A stretch of DNA of 9,462 bases from Pseudomonadota bacterium (GCA_021785335.1 JAJYFW010000039.1:1-9462), one strand, 5' to 3'; shown: positions 1 to 6,236, counted from the stretch's first letter. Numbers and translations are program-made. The notes: generated from the sequence alone by a model not told the origin.

Positions 1-1
1 G

Positions 2-94
2 GCGTTGCGCGACCAGCGCATGGCGGCCAGCCGCCCGGACCTCGAGACCCGCCACGACAACCTCGCCCGCCTGCGCGCGCTATGCCGTGGGTGA
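2..94 (+). CDS. C-terminal end of an unrecognised protein (partial)
   Basis: An open frame enters from the left edge and stops at TGA 92-94, giving 30 residues that end in ARLRALCRG. The tail is rich in Arg, Leu and Ala and would form a charged helix. The frame was chosen because the other two + frames give Pro/Arg-rich noise and stay open well past this point. No motif identifies the family. The 219-base gap to rpmF suggests it is a separate transcription unit. I do not assign a function, and the frame itself could be wrong because so little is visible. Confidence 0.4.
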   Translation, partial: ALRDQRMAASRPDLETRHDNLARLRALCRG

Positions 95-157
95 GGGGCC
101 GTCAGTGAGGGGCCGGCCTCTCGCGCGACTCCCGCGCCGCGCCTAGGTTGCGGCCCC

Positions 158-178
158 GCGTGGGGAGGAACCCCGCGC
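158..178 (+). terminator. GC-rich hairpin after the first gene, possible terminator
   Basis: GCGTGGGG (158-165) pairs with CCCCGCGC (171-178) around the loop AGGAA, an 8-pair stem with one G-T wobble. It lies 64 bases after the stop of the upstream gene. There is no T run after it, so it could be a weak or factor-dependent terminator, or simply a chance GC-rich hairpin. Confidence 0.25.
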
Positions 179-192
179 TGAGGAAGGGCCGC

Positions 193-221
193 TTGCGGGG
201 GGTAGGGGTGTCTGCTAGGAG
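193..221 (+). promoter_or_regulatory. Candidate promoter for rpmF operon
   Basis: TTGCGGG (193-199), a 14-base spacer, then GCTAGGAG (214-221). This partly fits the Caulobacter housekeeping consensus TTGACGS-N10-14-GCTANAWC, with two mismatches in each box. The predicted transcript would have a leader of about 85-90 bases before rpmF at 314. The tRNA-Pro promoter in this window has the same layout with better boxes, which supports this motif class in the organism. Confidence 0.3.
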
Positions 222-236
222 GCGCCGGTTCCGTTT

Positions 237-249
237 CGTGACTGTCACG
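237..249 (+). promoter_or_regulatory. 13-base inverted repeat in the rpmF leader
   Basis: CGTGAC-T-GTCACG is a perfect inverted repeat around a central T. It sits just downstream of the candidate promoter and about 65 bases before rpmF, where a repressor site would act. It is short enough to arise by chance in GC-rich DNA, and no regulator is identified. Confidence 0.2.
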
Positions 250-313
250 CGCGCTGCCGCCTCTGCGGTGGTCGGCCTCTGCGTCGTCACCCGAAGAGAA
301 GGGCTTTCCTCCG

Positions 314-517
314 ATGGCTGTTCCCAAGCGAAAGACTTCGCCGTCCCGCCGCGGCATGCGCCGCAGCCACGAGGCGCTGCGTTCCGAGGCGCACGCGGAG
401 TGCGCGAATTGCGGCGAGCTGAAGCGCCCGCACCATGTCTGCGCGCATTGCGGCCACTACGACGGCCGCGAGGTGGCGGAGGCCGGTGCCGCGCTCAAGG
501 GCACCGTCCGGGTCTGA
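314..517 (+). CDS. rpmF: 50S ribosomal protein bL32
   Basis: This encodes a 67-residue protein, the usual size for bL32, a small basic protein of the large ribosomal subunit. It begins [19 protein letters not shown], the typical family start: a Pro/Lys/Arg/Ser tail that threads into rRNA. Two CxxC pairs, C30/C33 and C43/C46, form the zinc ribbon, so this is the zinc-binding version of the protein. A purine-rich AGAGAAGGG stretch precedes the ATG. The gene lies 46 bases before plsX in the same direction, a widely conserved pairing that links ribosome supply with membrane lipid synthesis. Nothing appears broken. Confidence 0.97.
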   Translation: MAVPKRKTSPSRRGMRRSHEALRSEAHAECANCGELKRPHHVCAHCGHYDGREVAEAGAALKGTVRV

Positions 518-563
518 CCCGGCCTCGCCCGACGCGCATGGCGCCACGCGCCACGGCAAGGCG

Positions 564-1610
564 GTGAACGGTTTCAGTCTCGCGGTGGACGCCATGGGCG
601 GCGATGCTGCGCCGCGCATGGTCGTGGACGGCCTCGCCATCGCGGCCGAGCGCCACCCCGGCGCGAGTTTCCTGCTGTTCGGCGACGAAAAGCGGGTGGC
701 CCCGATGCTCGCCCGCCACAAGCGGCTCGCCAACGCGGAACTGCGCCACACCCCGGAAGTGATCGGCAACGACACCAAGGTGGCGGCGGCGTTGCGCATG
801 CGCCAGGCCTCGATGCGACTCGCCATCGACGCGGTGGCGCGCGGCGAGGCCGCGGGCGTGGTTTCCGCCGGCAACAGCGGCGCGCTGCTCGCCCTCTCCA
901 AGGTGGTGATCAAGACGCTGCCGGGGATCGACCGGCCGGCGATGGCCGCGATCGGGCCCTCGGCGCGCGGCGACATCGTGATGCTCGACCTCGGCGCCAA
1001 CGTCACCTGCGACGCCCGCAACCTGATGGAATTCGCGCTGATGGGCGACGTCTTCGCCCGCACCGTGCTCGGCCTCACCTCGCCCACGATCGGGCTGCTC
1101 AACGTCGGCTCGGAGGACGTGAAGGGCGACGAGACCCTGCGCGAGGCCGCCGAGGCGCTGCGCGCCAGCCACCTCGCGCCGCAGTTCCACGGCTTCGTCG
1201 AGGGCCACGACATCGCCGCCGGTACCACGGACGTGGTGGTGACGGACGGGTTCACCGGCAACGTGGCGCTCAAGACCGGGGAGGGCGCGCTGCGCCTGGT
1301 CGGGCAGCTGCTGCGCCAGGTGTTCAACGCCTCCATCGCCAGCCGCCTCGCCTACATCCTGGCGCGGCCGGGGCTGGCGCGGCTGCGCGAATGGCTCGAC
1401 CCCAGGCGCTACAACGGCGCGGTGATGCTGGGGCTCGGCGGCGTGGTGGTGAAGTCGCACGGCGGCACCGACGCGGAGGGTTTCGCCCACGCGGTGGACG
1501 TCGCCATGGACATGGTGACACACGGTTTCAACGAAGGCATCCGCGACGGGCTGGCGCGGATCGGCAGGCTGGAGACGAGGCATGGATCAGCAGACGCCGA
1601 CGCGACCTGA
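564..1610 (+). CDS. plsX: Phosphate acyltransferase PlsX
   Basis: PlsX converts acyl-ACP and phosphate to acyl-phosphate, the donor that PlsY uses to acylate glycerol-3-phosphate at the membrane. The 348-residue product has the family landmarks in order: LAVDAMGGDAAP near the N-terminus, VSAGNSGALLA, MLDLGANV, LLNVGSEDVKG, VTDGFTGNVALK and GLGGVVVKSHG. The start is the GTG at 564. It places the VDAMGGD motif at the usual distance from the N-terminus, and the open frame before it runs back into rpmF with composition unlike the family. The Shine-Dalgarno is weak (AAGG, very close to the GTG), so translation may depend on rpmF upstream. The 3' end overlaps fabH by 29 bases, which suggests coupled expression. 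Confidence 0.95.
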   Translation: MNGFSLAVDAMGGDAAPRMVVDGLAIAAERHPGASFLLFGDEKRVAPMLARHKRLANAELRHTPEVIGNDTKVAAALRMRQASMRLAIDAVARGEAAGVVSAGNSGALLALSKVVIKTLPGIDRPAMAAIGPSARGDIVMLDLGANVTCDARNLMEFALMGDVFARTVLGLTSPTIGLLNVGSEDVKGDETLREAAEALRASHLAPQFHGFVEGHDIAAGTTDVVVTDGFTGNVALKTGEGALRLVGQLLRQVFNASIASRLAYILARPGLARLREWLDPRRYNGAVMLGLGGVVVKSHGGTDAEGFAHAVDVAMDMVTHGFNEGIRDGLARIGRLETRHGSADADAT

Positions 1611-2625
1611 CGCGCGGCCGATCCCCGAGGCACAACGCCGCGCGCAGCCGCGCGCGGTGATCGCCGGCACCGGCGGCTACCTGCCGGAGGCGGCGGTGAG
1701 CAACGACGAGCTGTCCAGGACCGTGGACACCACGGACGAGTGGATCCGCGAGCGCACCGGCATCGGCCAGCGCCATATCGCGGCACCGCACGAGACCTGC
1801 GCCTTCATGGCGACGCGGGCCGCCGAGCGCGCGCTCGCCGCCGCCGGCATGCAGGCCGGCGAGGTCGATGCCATCCTGCTCGCGACCGCGACCCCGGACG
1901 AGGCGTTTCCCGCGACCGCGCTGCGCGTGCAGGCCGCCCTCGGCGCCGGCGGCTTCGGCTTCGACCTCTCGGCGGCGTGCAGCGGCTTCATCTACGGGCT
2001 CGCGACCGCGGAGGCGATGATCGCCGCCGGGCGCATCCGCACCGCGCTGGTCATCGGCTCGGAGGTCTATTCGCGCATCATGAACTGGCAGGACCGCGGC
2101 ACCTGCGTGCTGTTCGGCGACGGCGCCGGCGCGGTGGCGCTGCGCGCCGGCCCGGGCGCGGCAGGCGAGGGGGCCGGCGTCGTCCTGCCCGGGATCCTCT
2201 CCGTGCACCTGCACGCGGACGGCAGGCTCGGCGACATCCTGTACGTGGACGGCGCCGTCGGCCGGCGCGACCGGCCCGGCCACCTGGTGATGAACGGGCG
2301 CGAGGTGTTCCGCCACGCCGTCACCCGCCTCTCCGAGACGGTGGAGGAGGCGCTGGCGGCCAACGGGCTCGACAAGTCGGCCATCGACTGGCTGGTGCCG
2401 CACCAGGCCAACAAGCGCATCATCGACGCCATCGGCAAGCGCCTCGGCCTGCCGGCGGAGCGCGTCGTCACCACCGTGGAGCGGCACGCCAACACCTCGG
2501 CGGCCTCGGTGCCGCTGGCGTTGGACGAGGCGGTGCGCGACGGGCGCATCAAGCCCGGCGACCTGGTGCTGATGGAGGCGCTGGGCGGCGGCCTCACGTG
2601 GGGGTCCGCGCTGGCGCGCATGTAG
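1582..2625 (+). CDS. fabH: Beta-ketoacyl-ACP synthase III (FabH)
   Basis: FabH condenses acetyl-CoA, or a related primer, with malonyl-ACP to start each round of type II fatty acid synthesis. The product has 347 residues. The Cys-His-Asn triad is visible: C133 in DLSAACSGF, H274 in LVPHQAN and N304 in RHANTS. Other family features are VDTTDEWIRERTGI near the N-terminus, LFGDGAGAV and the C-terminal glycine loop EALGGGLTWGSAL. The start ATG overlaps the end of plsX and has a clear GGAGACGAGG ribosome site just before it. Compared with E. coli FabH (317 residues) there is an N-terminal extension of about 22 residues rich in Pro, Arg and Gln. GTG 1657 would remove it but has no better ribosome site. 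Overlap with plsX implies one operon. Confidence 0.96.
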   Translation: MDQQTPTRPDARPIPEAQRRAQPRAVIAGTGGYLPEAAVSNDELSRTVDTTDEWIRERTGIGQRHIAAPHETCAFMATRAAERALAAAGMQAGEVDAILLATATPDEAFPATALRVQAALGAGGFGFDLSAACSGFIYGLATAEAMIAAGRIRTALVIGSEVYSRIMNWQDRGTCVLFGDGAGAVALRAGPGAAGEGAGVVLPGILSVHLHADGRLGDILYVDGAVGRRDRPGHLVMNGREVFRHAVTRLSETVEEALAANGLDKSAIDWLVPHQANKRIIDAIGKRLGLPAERVVTTVERHANTSAASVPLALDEAVRDGRIKPGDLVLMEALGGGLTWGSALARM

Positions 2626-2636
2626 GGGGCTCGGCG

Positions 2637-2657
2637 CTCGCGCGCACCTAGCGCGAG
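2637..2657 (+). terminator. Hairpin after fabH
   Basis: CTCGCGC (2637-2643) pairs perfectly with GCGCGAG (2651-2657) across a 7-base loop. It begins 12 bases after the fabH stop and is not followed by a T run. It could slow or partly end transcription before ihfA, or stabilise the 3' end of the plsX-fabH message. Confidence 0.35.
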
Positions 2658-2688
2658 AGGCTCCGACGCAAGATTCACAGCGTCATGC

Positions 2689-2701
2689 CAAGCATTTGAT
2701 C
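2689..2701 (-). promoter_or_regulatory. Near-consensus IHF binding site upstream of ihfA
   Basis: Read on the - strand this is GATCAAATGCTTG, which matches WATCAANNNNTTR at 8 of the 9 specified positions; only the first base is off. It lies in one of the few AT-richer stretches of the window, 10 bases before the -35 box of the predicted ihfA promoter. Negative autoregulation of ihfA is known in E. coli. A site here would allow the same by inference, but no binding is shown. Confidence 0.45.
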
Positions 2702-2711
2702 CTGCGAATTC

Positions 2712-2741
2712 TTGACGGCGACCCCCGAGTCTCCCTAGCGT
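2712..2741 (+). promoter_or_regulatory. Candidate ihfA promoter
   Basis: TTGACGG (2712-2718) is a perfect alphaproteobacterial -35 box. After 15 bases comes CCTAGCGT (2734-2741), a weaker match to the -10 element GCTANAWC that keeps the CTA core. Initiation 6-7 bases later would fall at about 2747-2748, on or beside the ihfA ATG. The -35 is convincing; the -10 and the start point are less so. Confidence 0.45.
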
Positions 2742-2747
2742 CAAGCC

Positions 2748-3059
2748 ATGAACACGATCACGCGCGCGCATCTGACCGAGACCATTTATACCCAGGTCGG
2801 GCTTTCCCGGAACGAGTCGGCCGACCTGCTGGAAACCGTGCTGAACCGGATGAGCTCCGCGCTTGAGAGTGGTGAATCCGTAAAAATCAGTGGATTCGGA
2901 ACCTTTTCGGTGCGCCAGAAGGGCAGGCGCATCGGCCGCAACCCGAAGACGGGGGTGGAGGTGCCGATCATGCCCCGGCGCGTGCTGGTGTTCCGTCCGA
3001 GCCAGGTGCTCAAGGCGCACGTGAACCATACCGCCATCCCCCCAGGAGACGACGAATGA
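2748..3059 (+). CDS. ihfA: Integration host factor subunit alpha
   Basis: This encodes a 103-residue DNA-bending protein that pairs with IHF beta, binds the minor groove and kinks DNA for transcription, recombination and replication. It is an HU/IHF-fold protein: a helical N-terminal half ([28 protein letters not shown] pattern), then [14 protein letters not shown], and the arm [12 protein letters not shown] whose P66 is the expected intercalating proline. [13 protein letters not shown] follows, and the tail ends PPGDDE. The position between fabH and a merR gene and the VxISGFG pattern favour IHF alpha over HU or IHF beta. No Shine-Dalgarno is visible before the ATG, while a promoter sits very close, so the message may be leaderless. 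The start of the gene is less GC-rich than its neighbours. The stop codon lies inside the first unit of the 17-base repeat. Confidence 0.95.
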   Translation: MNTITRAHLTETIYTQVGLSRNESADLLETVLNRMSSALESGESVKISGFGTFSVRQKGRRIGRNPKTGVEVPIMPRRVLVFRPSQVLKAHVNHTAIPPGDDE

Positions 3060-3076
3060 GGGGAGACGACGAATGA
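3056..3076 (+). CDS. Hexapeptide minicistron 1 (MRGDDE), speculative
   Basis: ATG 3056 overlaps the ihfA stop (ATGA) and has GGAG seven bases upstream. It encodes M-R-G-D-D-E and stops at TGA 3074-3076. It probably arose by duplication of the junction. Whether it is translated, and whether the peptide matters, is unknown; its likely role, if any, is to pass ribosomes from ihfA towards merR. Confidence 0.3.
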   Translation: MRGDDE

Positions 3077-3093
3077 GGGGCGACGATGAATGA
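3073..3093 (+). CDS. Hexapeptide minicistron 2 (MRGDDE), speculative
   Basis: ATG 3073 overlaps the stop of the first minicistron, has GGAG seven bases upstream and again encodes M-R-G-D-D-E. Its stop, TGA 3091-3093, overlaps the merR ATG at 3090. Both bases that differ from the first copy (3081 and 3087) are third codon positions, so the peptide is the same. With two changes this may be chance. Confidence 0.3.
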   Translation: MRGDDE

Positions 3094-3602
3094 GTGACGC
3101 GGCGCCGGCGGCGGCGCGCGCGCGCGCCAAGAAGGCGCCCAGCGCCTTCCGCACCATCAGCGAGGTCGCGGACGACCTGCATATTCCGCAGCATGTGCTG
3201 CGTTTCTGGGAAACCAAGTTCAACCAGGTGAAGCCGCTCAAGCGCGGCGGCGGGCGGCGCTACTACCGGCCCGAGGATATCGACCTGCTGCGCCGGATCT
3301 CCGACCTCCTCTACACCCAGGGCTACACGATCAAGGGCGTGCAGCGCCTGCTGCGCGAGGGCGCGGGGCGGCTGCCCGACCACATTCCCCCGCCCTCGGC
3401 CGCCGAGCAGGCCGAGGCCGCGGTGGAGCGGGGCGAGGCGCGCGAGCCGGAGCAACTGCCGATGCCGGGCCTGCCGCCGACCGCCGTGCCGGCGGCGAAG
3501 CAGGTCGCCAAGCCGCGCCCGGATGCCGAGTCCGAGCGCCTGCGCACGGTGCTCGCCGGCGTGCTGGAGGAACTCGAGGCGATCCGCGCCCTTCTGCCCT
3601 GA
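3090..3602 (+). CDS. MerR-family transcriptional regulator, ihfA-linked
   Basis: The 170-residue protein has a Lys/Arg/Ala-rich start and then a MerR-type winged helix at about residues 20-90: [22 protein letters not shown], then the wing [18 protein letters not shown] and [13 protein letters not shown] Pro/Glu/Ala linker (about 95-145) leads to a short C-terminal amphipathic helix, [23 protein letters not shown], likely used for pairing. There is no Cys-rich metal site, so a metal-sensing role is not supported. It follows ihfA directly, an arrangement I recall as common in alphaproteobacteria, where the target genes are not well defined. The start ATG overlaps the stop of a minicistron in the 17-base repeat, and its own ribosome site is degraded to GGCG with GAGG further back, so re-initiation by ribosomes from upstream is plausible. 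Confidence 0.9.
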   Translation: MSDAAPAAARARAKKAPSAFRTISEVADDLHIPQHVLRFWETKFNQVKPLKRGGGRRYYRPEDIDLLRRISDLLYTQGYTIKGVQRLLREGAGRLPDHIPPPSAAEQAEAAVERGEAREPEQLPMPGLPPTAVPAAKQVAKPRPDAESERLRTVLAGVLEELEAIRALLP

Positions 3603-3620
3603 CGTGCCGGCTGCCCATGC

Positions 3621-3655
3621 GCCCTCCCGTCCCGAGGGGGGCGCGCGGGCAGGGC
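3621..3655 (+). terminator. Possible terminator hairpin after merR
   Basis: GCCCTCCCG (3621-3629) can pair with CGGG (3646-3649) and AGGGC (3651-3655), leaving one bulged C. It lies 18 bases after the merR stop, where the rpmF-merR block should end. No T run follows and other GC-rich foldings compete with it, so support is modest. Confidence 0.3.
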
Positions 3656-3671
3656 GGCTTGATCGCCGTCA

Positions 3672-3700
3672 AGGACGCCGTCGCCGGCCGCGCCTAGAGG
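3672..3700 (+). promoter_or_regulatory. Candidate promoter for the CBS-domain gene
   Basis: AGGACGC (3672-3678), 14 bases, then CCTAGAGG (3693-3700). The -35 fits TTGACGS at 5 of 7 positions and the -10 keeps CTAGA. The spacing equals that of the tRNA-Pro promoter. A start near 3706 would leave a leader of about 30 bases before the ATG at 3739. Confidence 0.28.
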
Positions 3701-3738
3701 AAGCCGCGCAGGGGCCTAGCCCCGCTCCGGAGGTGACC

Positions 3739-4158
3739 ATGCAACAGCGCCCGCTTGGGACCATCGTGCTCAACCAGAAGCCGCTCACCATGCCGCCCAC
3801 GGCGACGGTGGGCGAGGCGTGCAAGCGCATGCGCGAGCGGCGCGTCGGCGCGGTGCTGGTGACGGACGAGAAGGGCCGGCTCGTCGGCATCTTCACCGGC
3901 CGCGACGCCGTCGCGCGCGTGATCGCGGAGGGCCGCTCCAGCCACACGAAGCTGGAGGAGGTGATGACTCCCAGGCCCGACACGATGCGCCGCGACATGC
4001 GCGCGGTGGAGGCGCTGCGGCTGATGCGCGACGGCGGGTTCCGCCATGTGCCGGTGGTGGACGGGGACAAGCTGCTCGGCGTCGTCTCCCACGGCGATTT
4101 CCGGGGCGGGGAGATCGACCGGCTCGACGAGGAGACGGGGCTCTGGGAGCGGCTGTGA
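3739..4158 (+). CDS. Two-CBS-domain protein
   Basis: The 139-residue soluble protein is almost entirely a CBS pair (Bateman module). CBS 1 spans about residues 10-63 and ends with GIFTGRD. CBS 2 spans about 77-125, starting VMTPRPDTMRRDMRAVEALRLM and ending with GVVSHGD. Both ends fit the G-h-x-(S/T)-x-x-D pattern that contacts the ribose and phosphate of adenine nucleotides, so AMP/ADP/ATP sensing is likely by family knowledge. There is no fused catalytic or membrane domain, so its partner is unknown. The ATG was chosen because it follows a strong GGAGGTG ribosome site; the open frame before it is intergenic-like and overlaps merR. It faces the PHA synthase gene with only 25 bases between stops. 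A role in sensing energy state for PHA metabolism is only a guess from position. Confidence 0.9.
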   Translation: MQQRPLGTIVLNQKPLTMPPTATVGEACKRMRERRVGAVLVTDEKGRLVGIFTGRDAVARVIAEGRSSHTKLEEVMTPRPDTMRRDMRAVEALRLMRDGGFRHVPVVDGDKLLGVVSHGDFRGGEIDRLDEETGLWERL

Positions 4159-4183
4159 CGCCGCCCCCGGGGCAGCACCCGCC

Positions 4184-6034
4184 TCAGGTCTGCAGCACGT
4201 AGGTTCCGGGCGCGTCGCCGAGCGGCGGCAGGCCCCTGGCGCGATTGCCGAGCGGCGGCGGCGCCACCGGCGCGCCGGAGCGATGGCCGAGCCAGGCCGC
4301 CCATGCCGGCCACCACGAGCCTTCCCGCTGCTGCGCCTGGCCGAGCCATTCGTCGGGCGAGAGGTAGACGTCGTGCGGCCGGCGCTCGTGCACCAGGTAA
4401 TGCCGCCCGGGATGGCCGGGCTCGCTCACGATGCCGGCGTTGTGGCCGCCGGAGGTGAGCACGAAGTCCACGTCCGTGCGCGTCTCGCGAAGCAGGTTGT
4501 AGACGCTGCGCCAGGGCGCGATGTTGTCGCGGTCCGTGCCGACGGCGAACATCGGCGCGCGCAGGTCCGCGAGGGCGACGGTGCGCCCGTCCACCCGCAT
4601 CCTGCCCTCGGAGAGGTCGTTGTCGAGGAAGAGCTGGCGCAGGTACTCGGCGTGCATCCTCGCCGGCATGCGCGTGGCGTCCGCGTTCCAGGCCATGAGG
4701 TCGTTGGGCGGGTCCTCGTGGCCCAGCATGTAGAGCCGCACCGCGCGCTGCCAGACGAGGTCGCGCACGCGCAGCAGCTGGAAGGCACCGGCCATCTGCC
4801 GCGAATCGAGGAAGCCCTGGCGCCACATCACGTCCTCGAGCAGGGCGAGCTGGCTGTCGTTGATGAACAGGCGCAGCTCCCCGGCCTCGTGGAAATCGAC
4901 CTGGGCGGCGAGCAGCGTGATGGTGGCAAGCCGGTTGTCGGCCTCGCGCGCCATGGCGCAGGCGGCGATGGAGAGCAGCGTGCCGCCGAGGCAGTAGCCG
5001 CAGGCGTGCAGGCGCTGCTGGCCGGTGATGGCCAGCGCCGCGTCGATCGCCGCCATCACGCCGCGGCGGTAGTCGTCGAGGCCGACCTCGCGCATCGAGG
5101 CGTCCGGGTTGCGCCAGGAGATGCAGAACACTGTGAAGCCCTGGCTCACCAGGTAGCGGATCATCGAGTTCTGCGGCGACAGGTCGAGGATGTAGTACTT
5201 CATGATCCAGGCGGGCACGATCAGCACCGGCTCCGGGCGGACCTGCGCCGTGGTGGGCGAGTACTGCAGCAGCTCGATGAGGTCGTTGCGGAACACCACC
5301 TTGCCCGGCGTTACCGCGACCTCGTGGCCGGGGCGGAAATGCGGGTCGAGGGAGGGTCGCAGGTTGAAGGCGCGCTCCTGGTCGCGCATCCACAGGGTCG
5401 CGCCGTTCACCAGGTTGGCGCCGCGGCTCGTCAGCGTGGTCTCGATGACCTGCGGGTTGCTCCAGGGGAAGTTGGATGGCGCAATCGCCTCCATCACCTG
5501 GCGCAGCGCGAAGCCCATGATGGTCAGGCTCTGCGGCGAGGGGCCGCGCAGCCCCTGGAGCGCCGCGTTCCACCAGGATTCCGCGAGCAGGTGGGACTGG
5601 GAAAGGGCGTTGAACGGCGGCATCTGCCAGGCGGGGTCCGTCCAGCGGTGGTCCTGCGCGTCCGGGGTCGCGGCGGGTTGGCCGGTGAGCAGGAAGGCGC
5701 CGAAACGCTGCGCCTCGCGCAGCGCCAGCGCCGCAAGCTCGATCTGGCGGAAGGGCGCGTTGGCGAGGTGGACGGCCCAGTCGAACTGCGCGATCGCCAG
5801 CGTCGCGGGCGAGAGCGCCCCGGTGCCGAGGGCCTCGGTCGAATGGAACAAGCGGTCGAGGTCGGAGAGGCTGCCGATCGCCGGCGGGGGGCTGGGCAGC
5901 AGCGGCGGCAGGGTCGCGCGGCGATGGCGCGGGGCCTGGCGCAGCGGTGCCGCGGGGCGGGATTTCCGCTTCGGCCTCGCGTTTGCCGGCGCCACGGCGG
6001 GAGTTGCAGCCTTGGGGGGGGATTTCCTGGCCAT
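4184..6034 (-). CDS. phaC: Class I poly(3-hydroxyalkanoate) synthase
   Basis: PhaC joins (R)-3-hydroxyacyl-CoA units into polyester storage granules at the granule surface. The 616-residue product has an N-terminal basic, Ala/Pro/Lys/Arg-rich tail (about 1-50), the PhaC N-terminal domain (about 55-260), and an alpha/beta-hydrolase core with GYCLGG carrying the nucleophile C348. D503 in VGTDRDNIAPW and H531 in SGGHNAGIV complete the triad. The motifs LIVPAWIMKYYILDLSPQNS and FCISWRNPD are typical of class I, and the length fits (C. necator PhaC is about 590). The ATG at 6034 gives a sensible N-terminus, although no clear ribosome site precedes it; an in-frame GTG lies 9 bases upstream. No phaA, phaB, phasin or phaR gene is adjacent, so this may be one of several PhaC paralogues. 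Substrate range cannot be read from the sequence. Confidence 0.94.
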   Translation of the reverse strand: MARKSPPKAATPAVAPANARPKRKSRPAAPLRQAPRHRRATLPPLLPSPPPAIGSLSDLDRLFHSTEALGTGALSPATLAIAQFDWAVHLANAPFRQIELAALALREAQRFGAFLLTGQPAATPDAQDHRWTDPAWQMPPFNALSQSHLLAESWWNAALQGLRGPSPQSLTIMGFALRQVMEAIAPSNFPWSNPQVIETTLTSRGANLVNGATLWMRDQERAFNLRPSLDPHFRPGHEVAVTPGKVVFRNDLIELLQYSPTTAQVRPEPVLIVPAWIMKYYILDLSPQNSMIRYLVSQGFTVFCISWRNPDASMREVGLDDYRRGVMAAIDAALAITGQQRLHACGYCLGGTLLSIAACAMAREADNRLATITLLAAQVDFHEAGELRLFINDSQLALLEDVMWRQGFLDSRQMAGAFQLLRVRDLVWQRAVRLYMLGHEDPPNDLMAWNADATRMPARMHAEYLRQLFLDNDLSEGRMRVDGRTVALADLRAPMFAVGTDRDNIAPWRSVYNLLRETRTDVDFVLTSGGHNAGIVSEPGHPGRHYLVHERRPHDVYLSPDEWLGQAQQREGSWWPAWAAWLGHRSGAPVAPPPLGNRARGLPPLGDAPGTYVLQT

Positions 6035-6121
6035 AATCGGCACATATGGTCGGCAAGAGGCGGCGGCGCCATGACCGATATCAAAATCGCGGCCTCGGCC
6101 GGCCCGTTGACGCGGCACCTG

Positions 6122-6150
6122 TTGCCGCGACCGGGCGCGCGGGCTAGACC
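6122..6150 (+). promoter_or_regulatory. tRNA-Pro promoter
   Basis: TTGCCGC (6122-6128), a 14-base spacer, then GCTAGACC (6143-6150). Against TTGACGS-N10-14-GCTANAWC there is one mismatch in each box. Transcription would start at about 6156-6157, only a few bases before the tRNA 5' end at 6160. This is the best promoter match in the window. Confidence 0.6.
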
Positions 6151-6159
6151 GCGCCGTGT

Positions 6160-6236
6160 CGGAGCGTAGCGCAGCCTGGTAGCGCATCAGTCTGGGGGAC
6201 TGGGGGTCGTGGGTTCAAATCCCGCCGCTCCGACCA
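6160..6236 (+). tRNA. tRNA-Pro, anticodon GGG
   Basis: A 77-base cloverleaf. The acceptor stem is CGGAGCG (6160-6166) with CGCTCCG (6226-6232), followed by discriminator A and an encoded CCA (6234-6236). The D arm is GCGC/GCGC. The anticodon stem is TCAGT/ACTGG around the loop CTGGGGG, giving anticodon GGG at 6194-6196, which reads CCC and CCU. The T arm is GTGGG-TTCAAAT-CCCGC. All stems pair well, so the gene looks functional. Confidence 0.97.

Larger units (their letters stand above)
3045..3094 (+). repeat. Three tandem 17-base units at the ihfA/merR junction
   Basis: The unit GGAGACGACGAATGAGG occurs at 3045-3061 and 3062-3078 without change. A third, diverged copy occupies 3079-3094 (one base shorter in the matching part), with A to C at 3081 and C to T at 3087. 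Each of the first two units holds GGAG seven bases before ATGA. Unit 1 holds the ihfA stop and unit 3 holds the merR start. Because 17 is 3n-1, every unit carries an ATGA stop/start overlap into the next frame. Confidence 0.95.

Noticed and set aside
435..563. Upstream extension of plsX to ATG 435
   Set aside because: It would overlap rpmF and add 43 residues unlike PlsX. The GTG at 564 gives the family N-terminus.
2067..3455. 462-codon - strand frame across fabH, ihfA and merR
   Set aside because: It is antisense to three well-supported genes and has low-complexity Arg/Ala/Pro content.
3669..6056. A 795-codon - strand frame overlapping phaC in another register
   Set aside because: The Arg/Pro/Ala-rich product has no motif, and phaC in the neighbouring frame explains the region.
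4046..6169. A 707-codon + strand open frame opposite phaC
   Set aside because: It is antisense to a gene with full family motifs. Its product is rich in Arg, His, Val and Glu without domains, as expected of GC-rich shadow frames.
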